Positions 21,788-35,700 are shown, counted from the first letter of the stretch. The stretch: 64,000 nucleotides of DNA from Sinohyriopsis cumingii (GCA_028554795.2 CM068842.1:29279077-29343076), one strand, 5' to 3'. Notes: generated by a model from the letters alone, not told the origin. Numbers and translations: made by a program.

Positions 21788-23287
21788 GTTGGTCTACACA
21801 GTTCAGTTTGCTGGAAAGTGATGAAAGCCAGGAATGTCAAATTTGAGTTAAGTTGAAATATGATTCTTAAACAAAACGAATAAAAATCTCTTGTGCCTGT
21901 TGGAACGGTAAGCAGTGTTTCATTTTGTTCAAGAAACATATCCACCAAATATAATTGCATATGAAAATGTGATTTCTAAATGTCAACATGAAGACCCACT
22001 CCATGACCTTCTTGAACCAGAAAATCCTTTTTACTATGTATCTTTTAAAATCATAAAATAAATACATTATATAAAAGATGGAAATATAAACCTTAAAATA
22101 ACTGGGTTTGTCAAGAAATTCTGTGGCATATAGTCTGTTTCTAAGTTCTTTAGTAAATTTTTTTCCCCATAAACAATAAGTTGTAAACACATTACATCCT
22201 ATTCATTGTCAGTTCTCTTCAACATAATAGCTTTTTTTAAATATAAAATGCTGAACTCTACTAATTCTTTTAAAAGATCAGTTTAGTTTGCTTAGTATCT
22301 CTTGCTATTTATTGGCATTGTTACGTTGAATTTTGCAAAACCAACTATAAACGTGACCTAATTACTCTTCCGAAATGCTGACAGAAACAGTCCAAAGTAA
22401 TGTATTTCATTTCCTTAGCACAATTAATAAACATTACATCTTTTCAAAGCTATGCGCAGAATAGGTAGACAAATCGCGAGTCACGAAAACACCGGGGTGG
22501 TATCCGGTGTGTCCAAAATTAATATTATTTTGAACAGAATATTCTGGTGACATTTGCCTCGTTTCAAATGGTAAGCATTGCAGTATTTTATTTTCGTCAA
22601 TCGGTTGAATTCGGTAAGGGTTTTGCTTCAGTATTGGTGACAGACACCTTAGGTGCGCATAAATGCCAGACAGCATTGTACTTATATATAGCGTCTACAG
22701 TAATTTGTCTTTACTGAACATTCTACTCTGTCTAGATTGTTTCATATTAATTTATGAAGAGCCACTGTGTCGGCTTCCGCACTACTAGCATTTGTTTCTG
22801 TTGTTTAAATAAGGAATGGTGAGGTAATCAGTTTTCATTTTTCTGTCACAAACCTTTGAGAGAAGGAAAGTGTGTTAGCGGTAGTTTTCATTTTTTTCTT
22901 TTTCTTTTTTTTATTTTTTTATTTTAATTGATGAATTGATTGCCACTGTTTTCATCAGATCAAAAGATACAAAGATTTATTGTACGAGTAAAAAAATTAC
23001 TGACAACACAAAGTTCATGTGGAACCAGTATAATAGGCCCTGTTTAATTTTTTTGGCAATTGTGGCATGCAGACACACACACACGGGTTTGCTCTGGCTT
23101 CTTTATCATTAATTTTAGTCATGAAGGTCATGGATGCGTTAGTATCAACTATTTCAGTGACAAGTACCATATTTTAGAATTTGATTACCCATAACTTTAA
23201 ATAACAATTATTCACTTAATATGACTCCTTCAACATTGACATTCCTTTGGAAGATGATTATTTACATGCCCTGATAAACACATGTGA
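21788..23287. other. mostly non-coding DNA
   Basis: AT-rich, with T-rich runs near 22890-22930. Apart from one doubtful small frame (22434-22676) nothing is recognised. Confidence 0.5.
22434..22676 (-). CDS. doubtful 80-aa hypothetical frame
   Basis: A minus-strand frame with an amino-acid mix that looks protein-like rather than repeat-like (starts MLSGIYAHLRCLSPIL). A TATATATAAG lies only about 10 bp upstream of the ATG, too close to be its TATA box by the usual rule. It could be an exon or chance. No family recognised. Confidence 0.15.
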   Translation of the reverse strand: MLSGIYAHLRCLSPILKQNPYRIQPIDENKILQCLPFETRQMSPEYSVQNNINFGHTGYHPGVFVTRDLSTYSAHSFEKM

Positions 23288-23725
23288 CAAAACTCAATGC
23301 TCTGCTATGTAGAAGGTTTTGGACCAGGTCAACTTAAAACATGGGGTGGCATGATTTATCCAAATACACCCCAATACTACCCAAATACTACACAAAATAC
23401 TGCCAAAATATACCCAAATACAGTCCAGAAACAAGCACGGGATAAATTTACAGCTAAGAAATTTTTTAATTCACTGCAAAGTTCTGGGTTAAAATGAAAT
23501 ACGTTACAAAACTCAATGCTCTGCTATGTAGAAGGTTTTGGACCAGGTCAACTTAAAACATGGGATGTCATGATTTATCCAAATACACCCCAATACTACC
23601 CAAATACTACACAAAATACTGCCAAAATATACCCAAATACAGTCCAGAAACAAGCACGGGATAAATTTACAGCTAAAGAAATTTTTTAATTCACTGCAAA
23701 GTTCTGGGTTAAAATGAAATACGTT
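23288..23725 (+). repeat. tandem duplication of ~219 bp
   Basis: Units 23288-23506 and 23507-23725 are almost identical. Each starts CAAAACTCAATGCTCTGC and contains one copy of the transposon terminal repeat plus about 55 bp of flank. The duplication therefore happened after the transposon end was in place. Confidence 0.9.
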
Positions 23726-24468
23726 ATATTATACATTATAGCATATGCATAGCAAACATGGACAACAGGAGGATTGTTGGCCACGATCACTGGAAATAGG
23801 GATCATGTTATGTACATGTTATTATCAACAGACAAATATGTCAGTGGATGATAGTATATAACAGATAACAAGCTATTAATTTATAGAAAAAAACTATAGT
23901 TTTGGGGGAGGAGGAAATAAGTGGCCTGTATATACAGGAACCTCAGAGTACGACTCATCCAAGAAAGTGGCAAATTAAGCAAAACTCTGCAACAAAAATG
24001 ATCATATATATACCTTTTCTTTTCAAAATTATTTTTGATTTTTTTTTACAGGAAAAAATAACACAAATATTAGAGGGTGGGAATATGAACACATAAAAGA
24101 CTTTGAGTGTTTTGGACAAAGAGCCATGGGGGAGACACTCAAGGCCAATAGCTATTCATAGCTAAAGGTCGAAGGTGTGCCCACAAATAAAAGTTAACAT
24201 TCTTCTAGAATATAGATATCTGCAATTAATTATGCAAATTAGATACATTTATATCATCCTGGATAATTTCGGAGCAAATGGTAATTGGATATGTTCGTTA
24301 TATTTCGTACAAATCATTTCTAATTGGTTCTGTAAATTAATGCATTTCGTCTTAACCCAGAACTTAACTTTGCAATGAATTAAAATGTTTCTTTCATTGT
24401 AAATGTATCACATGCTTAAATCTGGACAATATTTGGGTAGTATTTGGGTAGATCGTGCTGCCTCTAAA
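23342..24468. mobile_element. short non-autonomous element sharing the 7.5-kb transposon's ends
   Basis: The left end (23342, duplicated at 23560) and the right end (inverted, about 24355-24468) are copies of the same terminal repeat as at 13199/20701: GGTGGCATGATT / GGCAGCACGATC, CCCAAATACT units, GTCCAG, CATTTACA, TTCATTGCAAAGTT, GTTCTGGGTT. The interior (about 630 bp) has no gene. No clean 9-bp target duplication is visible, perhaps because of the left-end duplication. Confidence 0.65.
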
Positions 24469-24496
24469 TGTGTGATCCAGTACAAACTAGATTTGA

Positions 24497-24828
24497 CCGC
24501 TCCGGTGGCCTAGTGGTTAGAGCGTCCGCCTCGGATGTGGGAGGTCGTGGGTTTGATCCCCAGCCGAGTCATACCAAAGACTTACAAAAATGGTACTAAC
24601 AGCTGCCTCGCTTGGCGCTCAGCAATAAGAGGTTAGTGTTAGGACTGGTCGGCCTGGTGTCAGGATAATGTGACTGGGTGGGACATCATGCTACATGTCT
24701 GCGGCATGATGCCCCAGTGCTAGGCATCACTATAAGCTGTCACACTGCTGATATCGTAGCGATATGACTGAAACATTGTTAAAGCTACGTTAAAAATTCA
24801 TATCACACACACACACACACACACACAC
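24497..24828 (+). mobile_element. tRNA-derived SINE (family 1), full length
   Basis: Best copy of the family. The tRNA-like head CTCCGGTGGCCTAGTGG carries an RNA polymerase III A-box; a B-box near GTGGGTTTGATCCC follows. The body contains CCTCGCTTGGCGCTCAGC and the tail is (CA)n. It is flanked by ACTAGATTTGA (24486-24496) and ACTAGATTGA (24829-24838), a target duplication. A real tRNA gene is excluded by the poor cloverleaf and the long body. Confidence 0.92.
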
Positions 24829-25230
24829 ACTAGATTGAATGTCACATGCTGTGATGTCACAATGAAAGTTATGCATGCTTAAAATAAAATTCATTCTATG
24901 ATATATTGTGACAATTAATCTGATGTGCTCTTTTCTTGACCCAATTTAGTACCAGGCCACCATTGACCCAATTTAGTACCAGGCCACCATTATAAAAGGC
25001 CCATTTTAGTACCAGGCCACCATTGACCCAATTTAGTACCAGGCCACCATTGTAAAAGGCCACAGAAATCTAAAGTTTCATCTGGACATTTCTTGATGGT
25101 TATGGTGCATATCATTCAGTTCTGAATAGACTTTCTTTAAACTGTGATAGTATTAAATTTTAGAGCCATACTGTTTAATTTAAGATGAATAAATGTGCCT
25201 GCTTGATCACATTTACACAAACTATAGTCA
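24828..25230 (+). repeat. diverged repeat, homologous to 11085-11410
   Basis: Second copy of the segment described at 11085. Here the GACCCAATTTAGTACCAGGC motif is amplified (see the next entry). Confidence 0.7.
24935..25062 (+). repeat. tandem repeat of a 28-36-bp unit
   Basis: Four copies of TTTAGTACCAGGCCACCATT, alternately followed by GACCCAA or TATAAAAGGCC. The other copy of this repeat (11.2 kb) has only one unit, so the amplification is local. Confidence 0.9.
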
Positions 25231-25839
25231 CTGTATTCTGGCAACTGATAATCCAGCCGAAAATTGTATTCCCTTTGGCAGCTAGTTTACATATGAAATA
25301 TAGACTTTAGTGTTCACACACCCTCCCATTTGTTTGTACCCCCCGGCTGACTTGATAAACGAAATACATAAAGGATATAAAAATGCCAAAACTTATTCAT
25401 TTCATTCATCAGTTTGTAATTTCTAACCATATTGTTTCCAGGGAATCCCTGACACTGTCAACATGTTGGTGTTTCAAAGCAAACAGATGCTCTCAATGCA
25501 AACAGCTGCTCACAGCCTTTTTCTGGTTCTAGAGGAGTCCTTTTCAGTAACAGCTTTGTTGTCTGCATCCAATATGTGCAATGTCTAGTTTTAATATTCT
25601 AAAATAGCTGAGCAAATAAAAGAGGAACTCTTGCATAAATGTGTTCAAAGAGATGTACATGTAACTCCAGAATTTATTGAATTAATGAGATGATCAAAGA
25701 CATCGAACTACGTCATATCTGTTGCTTGAAAACATGCGTTTTTTCTTTGTTTTGCTGACACAGATCTCTGAGCATTTGATAGCTGTTGTTCATTTAATAT
25801 ATTACATGTATGTACATTTCTACCCGCAAACAGAACTCT
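25231..25839. other. intergenic DNA
   Basis: No gene or recognised repeat. Confidence 0.5.
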
Positions 25840-25850
25840 CTGTAAGCACT

Positions 25851-26099
25851 TCTGGGGCCCTGAGTGGCCGAGTGGTCTAAAGTGCTATCCGTTATGGATC
25901 ACAGCCATCTCACCTCTGTCTGCGTGGGTTCGAGTCTCGGATTTGGTCAATGTGGGTATGTGAGAAAGCTTGCCAGTAGCTTCTCGTGGATCGGTAGTTC
26001 TTTCCGGGGTTTTCCCAGGTTCTTCCTCCACCATTAATACTGTCTGCCATGTATAGCCTATCGTGTGCTGAAAAATGGCATTAACAACAACAACAACAA
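25851..26099 (+). mobile_element. tRNA-derived SINE (family 2), full length
   Basis: The head resembles a Leu/Ser-type tRNA: A-box TGGCCGAGTGGTCTAA and B-box GGGTTCGAGTC. The body contains TATGTGAGAAAGCTTGCCAGTA, and the tail is (AAC)n. It is flanked by CTGTAAGCACT (25840-25850) and CTGTCAGCACT (26100-26110). Confidence 0.88.
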
Positions 26100-26110
26100 C
26101 TGTCAGCACT

Positions 26111-27014
26111 GCCAGTGCATTCGAGAGCTTTAGATGCTTCTCATGGATCCTTACTGTTCCAAGACTGAGCATCATGTTGACTAGGCTCAGACCTCCAGTT
26201 TTCTAAATTGACTCAATCCTGTAAATTTGTATTCTCCTGTTCCAGATTATAAGAAGAAATGGCCCTGGGAAGTATAATTTTTATTTTACATGATCAAGAT
26301 AAAGTCAAAAGTTTTATCAATTTTCCTCCAATGTGATGATCTTATGACTGCTAATGGACTCCATTTTCTCACTTTGAACCCCTGTTATCTCCAGATGATG
26401 GAGAATGATGGTCTTAGACTGTCTTTGTCACGGGTCTATTGTAAGATTAAGGCCAGTTTAAAGATTGTTAGATTTTGAGGTCATTCTTGTTTTTTTATTT
26501 TATCCTAACAAACTAAGATGGGCTCAAAAAATGTTTGCCTCATGTTACTATCATTTTAGGTTAATGTATATACTCAATCATAAGTCAAATCCATTTGCAA
26601 ACAACATAGACCCTGATCTTCCATCACATAATGTGACAGCATTTGAGGGTCTATATTGTTTGTTCTACTGATTAAAGTGAGTCCCCTTTTTTAAAAACAT
26701 TATTTCCCCCTTCTTTTCATCATAATTTATTCAGTGAAAATTAAATTGAAATTGCATCCTTCTGTTTTTAGTCTGCCTGAGTACTAACATTATTTCATTG
26801 GTGGATCCAGAAGGGAGTGTCAGAGGGGATCATCTGAATTCCCCATTTCCCAGTGATTTCTGTTGTGAACAACAGAGAAAGTTGTTATTTAAAGTACATC
26901 GAACCATCCAGCTTTTAAATTTGAATCCCTATAGAAAAAAATATTGGAATAACCCTTTTCTCTTTATCCAGGAGCAACATCACTTAACAACTTAAGGACT
27001 TAAAAGCAAGTATT
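26111..27014. other. upstream region and 5' leader of the rhodanese gene
   Basis: No coding exon recognised. A TTTATCCAG at about 26963-26971 could be an acceptor for an exon that begins in the 5' leader, 43 bp before the ATG at 27015. Confidence 0.4.
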
Positions 27015-29672
27015 ATGGCTGAGGAGGAAGATCATAGTTTGGCAATGAAATTGGCAATCTCAGGAATTTCAATGAAGTTTCCATCTGTAAAGAACATCAG
27101 TACAGCAAAACTGCATTCATGGTTGGGTAGACAAAAGTCCATTCATGATGTAAACATGCAGGATGGGCCAGAGACACACCCAGTGGGTCAGTTGATTGTA
27201 TTGGTGGGTAATGTTTGGTGCCAAAGGCACATCACACTTGTTTTAATATTATACTTAGAAATTTACTTTTCTGAATGATAAATAGTTTTGCCTCTGAAAA
27301 AATTATGCACTGCAAGCAGTGTTGAAAATTAGTGTCAGACAGGCTGTCATTACTAAATTTTGTATGGGTGGGCAAAAGTAGCCTATTCAACCAACCAGAT
27401 GACCACTATGACTGCTAGGTTACAATGCCTAGGATGGGTGTTGGAAATCAAGTGTGAATCACAACAGTTCTAACTGTGTGGCTATAGGGAATATCTCAGT
27501 TGTGTCTTGATCAACCAGAACCATTTTCATTATTTCAGGAAAGAAATATTTGGTCAGATTATTCACATGCTTGTCAGTCACATGCAAATCTTCAGACTTG
27601 AAGTGAATACTGTGCAAGTTATTAGAGGCCTATGAAAAATGTACTGAAGATTTGATCGAATTGACCTCATCATTTATAGATGATTGTATCTTCAGTGAAA
27701 ATCAGCAAACAATTGATTGGAAAGATAATTTGGTCAGGCTTCATGGATCATGTTTTCTTGAGTAAACCTCTCAGTCTGCAGTGACTGTGGCACTTTGGCA
27801 GGGATGGTCCTGGCTTTTAAAAAGCTGTCGCCAAAAAAATCGCCAACCTCAATATTTTGTCGCCAATTTTCAAAAAGTGTCACCAGAACAAGTAGTGTAC
27901 ATTTTTCCAAGTGTTAATTTAGTCTATTAATGTAACAGGCAATGAAAATTACAAAAGATGGGTTAGTTAATACTTTAATTACAACAAGCATTAACAAAAT
28001 GTTGCAAAGTGTTACATGAAGATCCGTCGCGATTTTAGGGCTGCCCACTTGTTGAATGCAGTTTCAAAGTCTAATTTTTCACATCTGTACATGCTGATTC
28101 TCATTAAATTCTCGAGAGATGAGGTGCAGAGTTTATTTCTGATGTCAGTTTTTATGAGGTTCATCTTACTGAATCCACGTTCACAGTCTACAGTGCTGAC
28201 AGGTGACACCAGTAGTCTCTCAGCAGCTGCAGTTGCGCAAGGGTATGTTGCCCTGGATCTCACTGCCAACTGAATCAAGTCCTTAACACCCCTATACACC
28301 TTACCATTCCTGAGAACTTGAACCCTAGCATAAGCCACAAAGCCAGCCAACTCTTGACTAACCTCTGACTGATTACCTAACCCACATGTAGACAAGTAAT
28401 CTGAAACAATACCTGAAACCTCTGAAAGAATGGAACTGTTTGCCTGTGAACCATACAAATAGGGATCAAACAACTTGGTTAGAGCACTCAAAACTATCGA
28501 ATCACCCTCCTCCATGAACCTTGCTTTTAGATTGTCTATAACAATATCTATAAATTTGGCACAAGATGATGCAGCCTCCGACCTTTGCTTAGCACCATCG
28601 CTAATTGTATGGCCTTTGTACTCAAAAGTACACAAACCTGATGAATCTAAACTTGGTTCTGCTGGAATCTCAGAAAGAAACCTAGAAATGTTGCTACCAG
28701 ACTCAAACCTCAGACTTTCAAGAAGCTCAACAGTGGAGTGGAGAAGGGGATTAACCTCAGTAAAGTCAATATCAGATCTCTGATAAGCTTGACACAGAAC
28801 TGCCAAAGGCCTCAGAATGTCAGCCATATAGTGTGCTGTATAAACAAATTTGAAACAAGCAATAGGCTTATACAGTGCAAGAGCCTTTGCAGACTTGTCT
28901 TCCAAGAAGACACTAAGTAGAGCTTGAAAATTATCAACAACTGCCTGTACACTACCTTCAAAACTCAGCCACCGTGTGTGGAATACCTGATGCAAGCGAG
29001 TGTGAGAAGACTCCAACACTGACTGAATTGCCTCAAGCCTTCACATATTACGGGGGGAATATGCAAAATACTTGTACATATTATTCAGTATATCTTGAAA
29101 CTTAACCATGTATCTAACCTCGTCAGCTGCAGCACCTGTACCCAGAGCTAACCTATGTGCAATGCAGTGAGTTGCAAGCAAACCTTTAGTAGCCTCCTTC
29201 AACCTGGTAACAACACCACTCTTGCAACCCAACATGACTGCAGCACCATCCATTGATACACCAATCAGATTGTCCAGACTAAAACCAAATGACTTAATTA
29301 AACCTAACAACTCTGAATATATAGATTCTGCGTTTGCGGTTTGAAGCTGACGAATACCTAGAAATTGTGTCACTGGTCCAACACTGCCAACCAAACTAGT
29401 TAAGTACCTAACATAAACAATCAAATTCTGATGTACTGAAACATCTGTGCTCTCATCAAGCATGACACTGTAAACACGAGATTCCTTGACCTCGGTAACC
29501 ATCTCATCAACTATTACATCGGCCAACGACTGCTGGAACTCACTGGTGCTTTTGTGACTGTCATACGATGTGTGCTTATCTACTTTGAGGTCTGAGAGTT
29601 GGGTGACACCCTGAAATAGAAATAATCATTAATTTTGTATGCCATAAATATTTCATTTATAATTATACATGT

Positions 29673-29707
<35 letters not shown>

Positions 29708-32700
29708 TAGCAAAAAATTGGCATTTATACAACAATCACGGTGTACTACAGTAACATCACATTGAATATATTAAGGTTGTACACGTGTTTTTCCCTATGT
29801 TACTGTCATTTAAATCCATAGAATATTACTGTTAACAAGCTATAATATAATATTCTTGATACCTGTTTGATACACAACTGGTGCAGCTTTGGGACAATTG
29901 TATTAGCCAGGTTGTAGTAAGCCGCAAAGAAAGTGTTCCGCATAGCACTAATAATAGCATTTTTGCTGTTACTAATGGCAGTGATCTTCGCTGCTTTCAT
30001 GGTATTGGCATCCCGCATCACCATTTGTGCACATGTATGACTGTTGTTACCTGAAAAAAAAATACATTATCAACTTTAGTTGACATTTTAATAATAATAA
30101 AACCCTATGATCTTACATTGCAATGTAAGATAAGTGACGTATAATGCGACTGTCGATTGCATGCATTCCGTAATTAAATGACCTCCCCCCCATGGCTAGC
30201 TTCACATAGCTTATAGTGAATTGCTTCCTAAATCCCAAGAATGATCACTGAATGCTATATAATTCTCGACAAGCAAAATAGGATCTCCATTCCCACAAAT
30301 GAAGCTTACACGAATCAACACCTGGCAATATTGGACCGTATATATAAGCATAAATTCACACCCAATTTAGGGATTCTTTCACTCCTGTATTTTGAGAAAT
30401 AAATAATTATTTTTAATTATGCAAAACTTGTTTTTTTTTGCTATTTCTCGTTGCGGAGTTTAAGTCTCTGCAGCCGTAACACGGGATTGATGGCAAAAGG
30501 AAAAGATCAATGAGTAAAATGCACAAATATTACTTACCCCGCCTGGATTCATGTTTGGTGACACACTCCTTCTTCAAAATATCACAGCCAGTTGTAAATG
30601 AATTGATGAACTTTGCCTTGATACATACATCACAGAACATCTGTTTTAACTTTTTATCATATCTCTGCCACGGATGCCCAAGTTTCCAACTGTCTAGAAA
30701 TTTTCGGGAATTTTTGACCCGTTCATCATAATGTGGTGTTGCACTTGAAGCACTACATGTAGATGATGTTGGACTGCAAGGTTTATCATCGGGTTCAGTG
30801 ACTGTATTGTCTGATGAATTTGCACTAAATCCAAACGCTGTTAATTTTTGTAACTTAGGATGAGATGATGAACACGCAACGTCTAACTTCCGTTTGCTCA
30901 TGTTAATGTTGCACAGGCGACAGATATAATTGTGATTGAGATTTTTTCCATTTGCTTGTATTTATGCACAGTAGTCGGTACTTCAAAGGTTATCAGTTTT
31001 CTATGAAGGTTCAGCAAAACTATTGTATTGGTATATGTAAAAAAAACAACAGAAGGATTAGCCATTCAATTAATTGTATCTGTTCTATTCGCGTCTTCAG
31101 AAGTCGGTCAGTTGTAGGTATAGTTTGGTAGTATGATTGACTATCACAGCATACAATACTCAGCCCAGATGTCAGCATAAGCAGATTATGATGTAACAAT
31201 GCACTGTAAAGATGGGGTTGTCAATACGAACAAAGGATCGTTTGTGTAACAGATTGATTCCAATGCATTGCTTAGTCAAGTTTGTGGCTTCCTTTCGTTC
31301 TCCCTTTTAATTTATCCAGTCCAAATCCATGATTGTATGTACAAATTAAATAACCAAAAAGTCTGTCGCCAAAAAAATCGCCAGATGGGATATTTTTGTC
31401 GCCAATAAGGAAAAAAAATCGCAATTTGCGACATTGGTGAAGCCCAGGACGAGCCCTGCTTTGGTAAAGTCCATATCTACAATTGTAGTAGTTAATGTCA
31501 GTTTCTGAGTAAGTAGTTACTGGTAGATGTAATGCTAGGGGAGACTGAACAAAGGTATAAGAAAGAAGAAAACAGATTAAAAACTTCATGGTTGAAAATG
31601 AGGAATAATATCTAAAGAAAATAAATTATACAACATGTATATCATTGCCTCTTTTCATTTTCTGACACGTTTGGAACTGCTGGGTTCTCTACAACTTCTG
31701 ACCAGATGGTTCTCTTCTGGCTTCAGGGTGCAGGGAGTTCATGAATATAATTTTTAAAACACAAGGTTATTTTGGCAAACTACTGTTTATATCTGATTAT
31801 ATATATATAAAGTTCTGTCCACCTCTCCAAGTTCCACACTACAGTTTAGCAGGTACAGCCTACATGATGTCTTGATATAGATGGCCTTTCTCATAATATC
31901 TATCCATCACTCCATTATATCTACAGTATTAGGTATGCTATCTTTTATATTAAGTCCCCATCATGAATATCCATGTATGTATCTTGTAAGTACTTCGTTT
32001 ATTTTGATCAGTCAATATATATACTACATCACATACCAACACCCTCTTCCCTTGCATGCAAAATATGATTGGCTTACCATTACTAAATGAAAGATGGACC
32101 ATTTTCCTCACAGACCATACCATAAGTAAATAGTGCTGAAACAGCATAAGAAAAAAACACAGAATTAACTAGATTTGCCATGATGCTGACCCATTTACCC
32201 AGATTTGTCATGACTTCCTGAATCGCACAAACTTGTCTTATTAGCTATCCCTAATATTAATTTGTTTTCCAAATTCTCACATCCCCGTCTGGCTAAATAG
32301 AAGCCTGATACATGTACTGGTATCTGCTGACTGAATTACTTCCTCTATTCAGTCATATAATTTTTTAAACTTTTACCCACACAAAAATTCATTTGGTCAT
32401 AATGTTTTGGCTTGACTTTTAGGCTCTCTCTTAAAATGTCTTAGTTTACTCATAGATACATGAGCAGTGAAGTTTATGTGTTGTTCTGGTTTGTCATATA
32501 TATATGTGTGTGTGTGTGTGTGAATTGTACAGGACAAGGTCAGTATCATTTAGCATGTCATAATACCACCTGGTGAATGAATATATATATATATATATAT
32601 ATATAATGGGAGTGTCTCGCTCCAGTTTTATGTGAAGATTTTTCTCATAGCATGTATATATATACCAGTCCTGTTTAATTGTGTAATGCAAGGAACATTA

Positions 32701-35700
32701 TGTCCTAGTTTTAAGTCTTAATCATGGTCTTGTTTGTATTTTGCATTTTTTTTCACCATTTGAGTATTGCATTAGTTTTTACAGTGTAGTTTATAGAGAC
32801 TCTTATACTTTATTATCATAAACATCTCATTCACACACATGGTTTTCAGTGTTTTCACTTAATCTCTATCCATTTGGTTTCAGTCTTGTTACATGCCCAA
32901 TGTAGAAAATGTTGGACAACCTTTGTGTTGCTTTCATGTATTGTGGCTGAAATGTTTTTTACTTGTGGAATTGTACATAGTCTAAGCACACACTGACCAA
33001 AATGGCTCCTCCCATGTGCTTGCAAAATCAGCCTGAACTAGTTCAAAATGCACTAACTTTAGTGCAGTTACTAAAATAGGAAAACAAATTGTACCAGATT
33101 AGACAGTACCAGCTTCTGAAAATAAAAATAATGATTTACATAATATATAAAAAGTAGGAAATGTTATTGGCTCTTTTTTTTATACCTCTGAAGTCCAGGA
33201 AGATAAAATGACCAAATGGAGCTAACATTTTTTTTATAGGTGCACATCTGAAGTAAGCCCAAGCTGTATATTCTATATTTCAAATTACACCCATCAATCA
33301 TACATGAAAATAAAGGGAATTATAAGTTCTTTTAACAATATGTAAAATATTCAAAGTCTTTTTTAAATAGCCTGGATAACCAGTGAGGTAAACCTGGGAA
33401 TTTTTTTTTTTTTTTTTAAATATCCAACACTATGCGGAGTAAGAGACTAGAGCACAACCTCAGCAGGAAGTGGCATTTGGTGCAACTCTGATTTTATCCT
33501 TCTGCAATTGTAAGTCATCCATCAATGAAGGAGGACATGTGGCAGTTGATATCTGACCTTGCACCAAAATTATTTTCCATCAGTTTTATGAAAAATCTAT
33601 TATTGTACTAATCTTTGTAACTTTTTGTGCAGGCTAATTAATCATAGTACATTAAATCCTGAAAGTTGCATCAAGGGGTTGACCTGCTCATTTTCTGCAT
33701 CAATTAAGTAATTATCCAGGCTCATAAGTCTTAAGGCTGTACTAAATTACACTGAGACACAAGACTTACATTTTAGATAACCTTACTAAGTCTTTGACGC
33801 CATTTGAATTTTGCAGATAAACAACACTAACAAGGAGCTGATTCTTAAGTTTTTACTGTGAATAAAGTCAAGATTTTATATTCTTATTCTGAGTTCAAAT
33901 ATTTAGCACAATACATTTTGCAATTAAAGTATCAACAAAGTTAATGGTTTGTTTGGAAAAGTGAAACTTTAGTATAGAATATAAATATTGTACATATAAA
34001 ATGCATATTTCAGTAGTCACAACCCAAAATCTGACAAAATGAAAACATTACTTTTGCTGAAACTTTTAGTTGTAAGTTTTTAGCATACCGGTACCTTAGT
34101 TTCTTTATGGTTTTTACAAACTGTTTAACGGACCTATGTTCATTTCAGGATGCACGGCCCTCCCATGAATACTTTGTGAGTCACATTCCAGAGGCTGTTA
34201 GAGTAGACTATGAGGTCAAAGCTGAGGAAATCTTAAGAAATGTGCCGCAGCTGAACACAGATAGTAAAACGTTTTTGCAGTCATTTCATTCTGTAATGGA
34301 ATATAACACTGGAGCATTTATGAAATTCACATGTAGTGCTGATAGGTACATAGAATGCACCCCCACCCCTGTCCAACAAGTTAGTTATTCTTGCCTTCAT
34401 CTAAAGCTCCTTTTTTTAAGAGTTATGCCTGTATTGCCATACATTGGTCTTTGCTAGTCTCTTTTTCCTTTTGATATATCATTTTAGATTTGTTTCTATT
34501 GAGTCCAAACTCTTTGATACTTGGTTCCTTCACCTAGTTTTGCAAAATGTAGATACTGTTTTGTATATCAGCAGTTTGTGCAAATTATTTTCTTGCGCAG
34601 AATTCAGCTGTCATTTAGTTAGTCCAGTTAAAAAATGAATTTCTTATACATTCCTAGATGTGTATGTGTGTGTGTGTGAGTTTGATTGTTCCATCTAAAT
34701 GAAATAGTTTCTTTGTATTTATTGCTCATTAAAATGAGTATTTTGTCCTTGTAAAGTTAGAAAATATATATGCATGGTACTTATTAGTGTGTCTGAAGAC
34801 TATTTTCTACATGATTCTCTTTCATCAAAAGAGACTCAATCCCTCCAGTAGTTTGTCCTGAATTTGGAAAGCAAAATTCAATGTATACAAGTCATAACAA
34901 ATAGATGTTTTACATAGAACTAGGGAATTTTTGTTTTGATGTTTATTTTATTCATTGCATCAATTTCAGCTAAAGCAACAGTGGTGTGCTACTGTTCACT
35001 TGGTTACAGGTCATCAGTGGTTGCAGACAAGTTGGATAAATACTTTCAACAGCAGGGTAAGAATGTAAGCACAGGTGTCAACAACGTAATCATGGACTTT
35101 AACCTTTCATCGGAATATTTCACAGGGAATAGTAAAACAAAATAGGAAATGTTAGTTAGTGTACAAATTATCACATGCATATCAAGCATTGCAGTGTATT
35201 CATACCACCTATTTCAAGGACTCATTAAGACAGATTTAGTTTTCTAATGATAGGTCAGACTGGGGTAAGACATAGTTACTATAGTATAAAGTAATATATA
35301 GTTACTGTAGTATAAAGTAATATATAGTTACTATGGTATAAAGCAATATAAATATATCTAAGTCCAAATCCAGCATTTTCGTAGCTCCACTGCTTCGGGC
35401 ACAATATTGGTCCTGCCCTGCTTTTCACATCAGTGGGTTTTGTTAGAAATTTTGCCTAGATTCATTAAAGAACAAGAACAGTCCTAACTGTTCCATGGAG
35501 AAAATAAATGTATGGATTCATGTTTACTACTCTATGCCTGTATACTATTTTGGAACAATAGTGGTTTTAAAAAGGTCGTAATTTGTGTATGCCGTCATTC
35601 TCTCTAACACTACTGCCTCTGCGTCCAGATGAGGATAAAAGGTTGGGATCAGTGTTGTCTACTAAGAAAGGGCATAGAGAGGCCAATTGCCCAGAAAGTG

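Larger units (their letters stand above)
27799..31458 (-). mobile_element. hAT DNA transposon in rhodanese intron 1
   Basis: The ends are inverted: CAGGGATGGTCCTGG at the left and, on the opposite strand, CAGGGCTCGTCCTGG at the right. CAGGG is a usual start for hAT terminal repeats. Subterminal TCGCCAAAAAAATCGCCA motifs occur near both ends. The flanks share CTTTGG (27793-27798 and 31459-31464), probably what remains visible of an 8-bp target duplication. The element is 3660 bp long and codes on the minus strand, opposite to the host gene. All parts, including introns, are present. Confidence 0.85.

Noticed and set aside
24497-24590. tRNA gene
   Set aside because: A- and B-boxes are present, but the cloverleaf is poor and the sequence continues into a repeated body with a CA tail and target duplications: a SINE head.
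25851-25935. tRNA-Leu/Ser gene
   Set aside because: Same reasoning: an AAC-tailed SINE with target duplication.
28016-28920. Plus-strand frames over the hAT transposase
   Set aside because: Shadows of the minus-strand coding exon.
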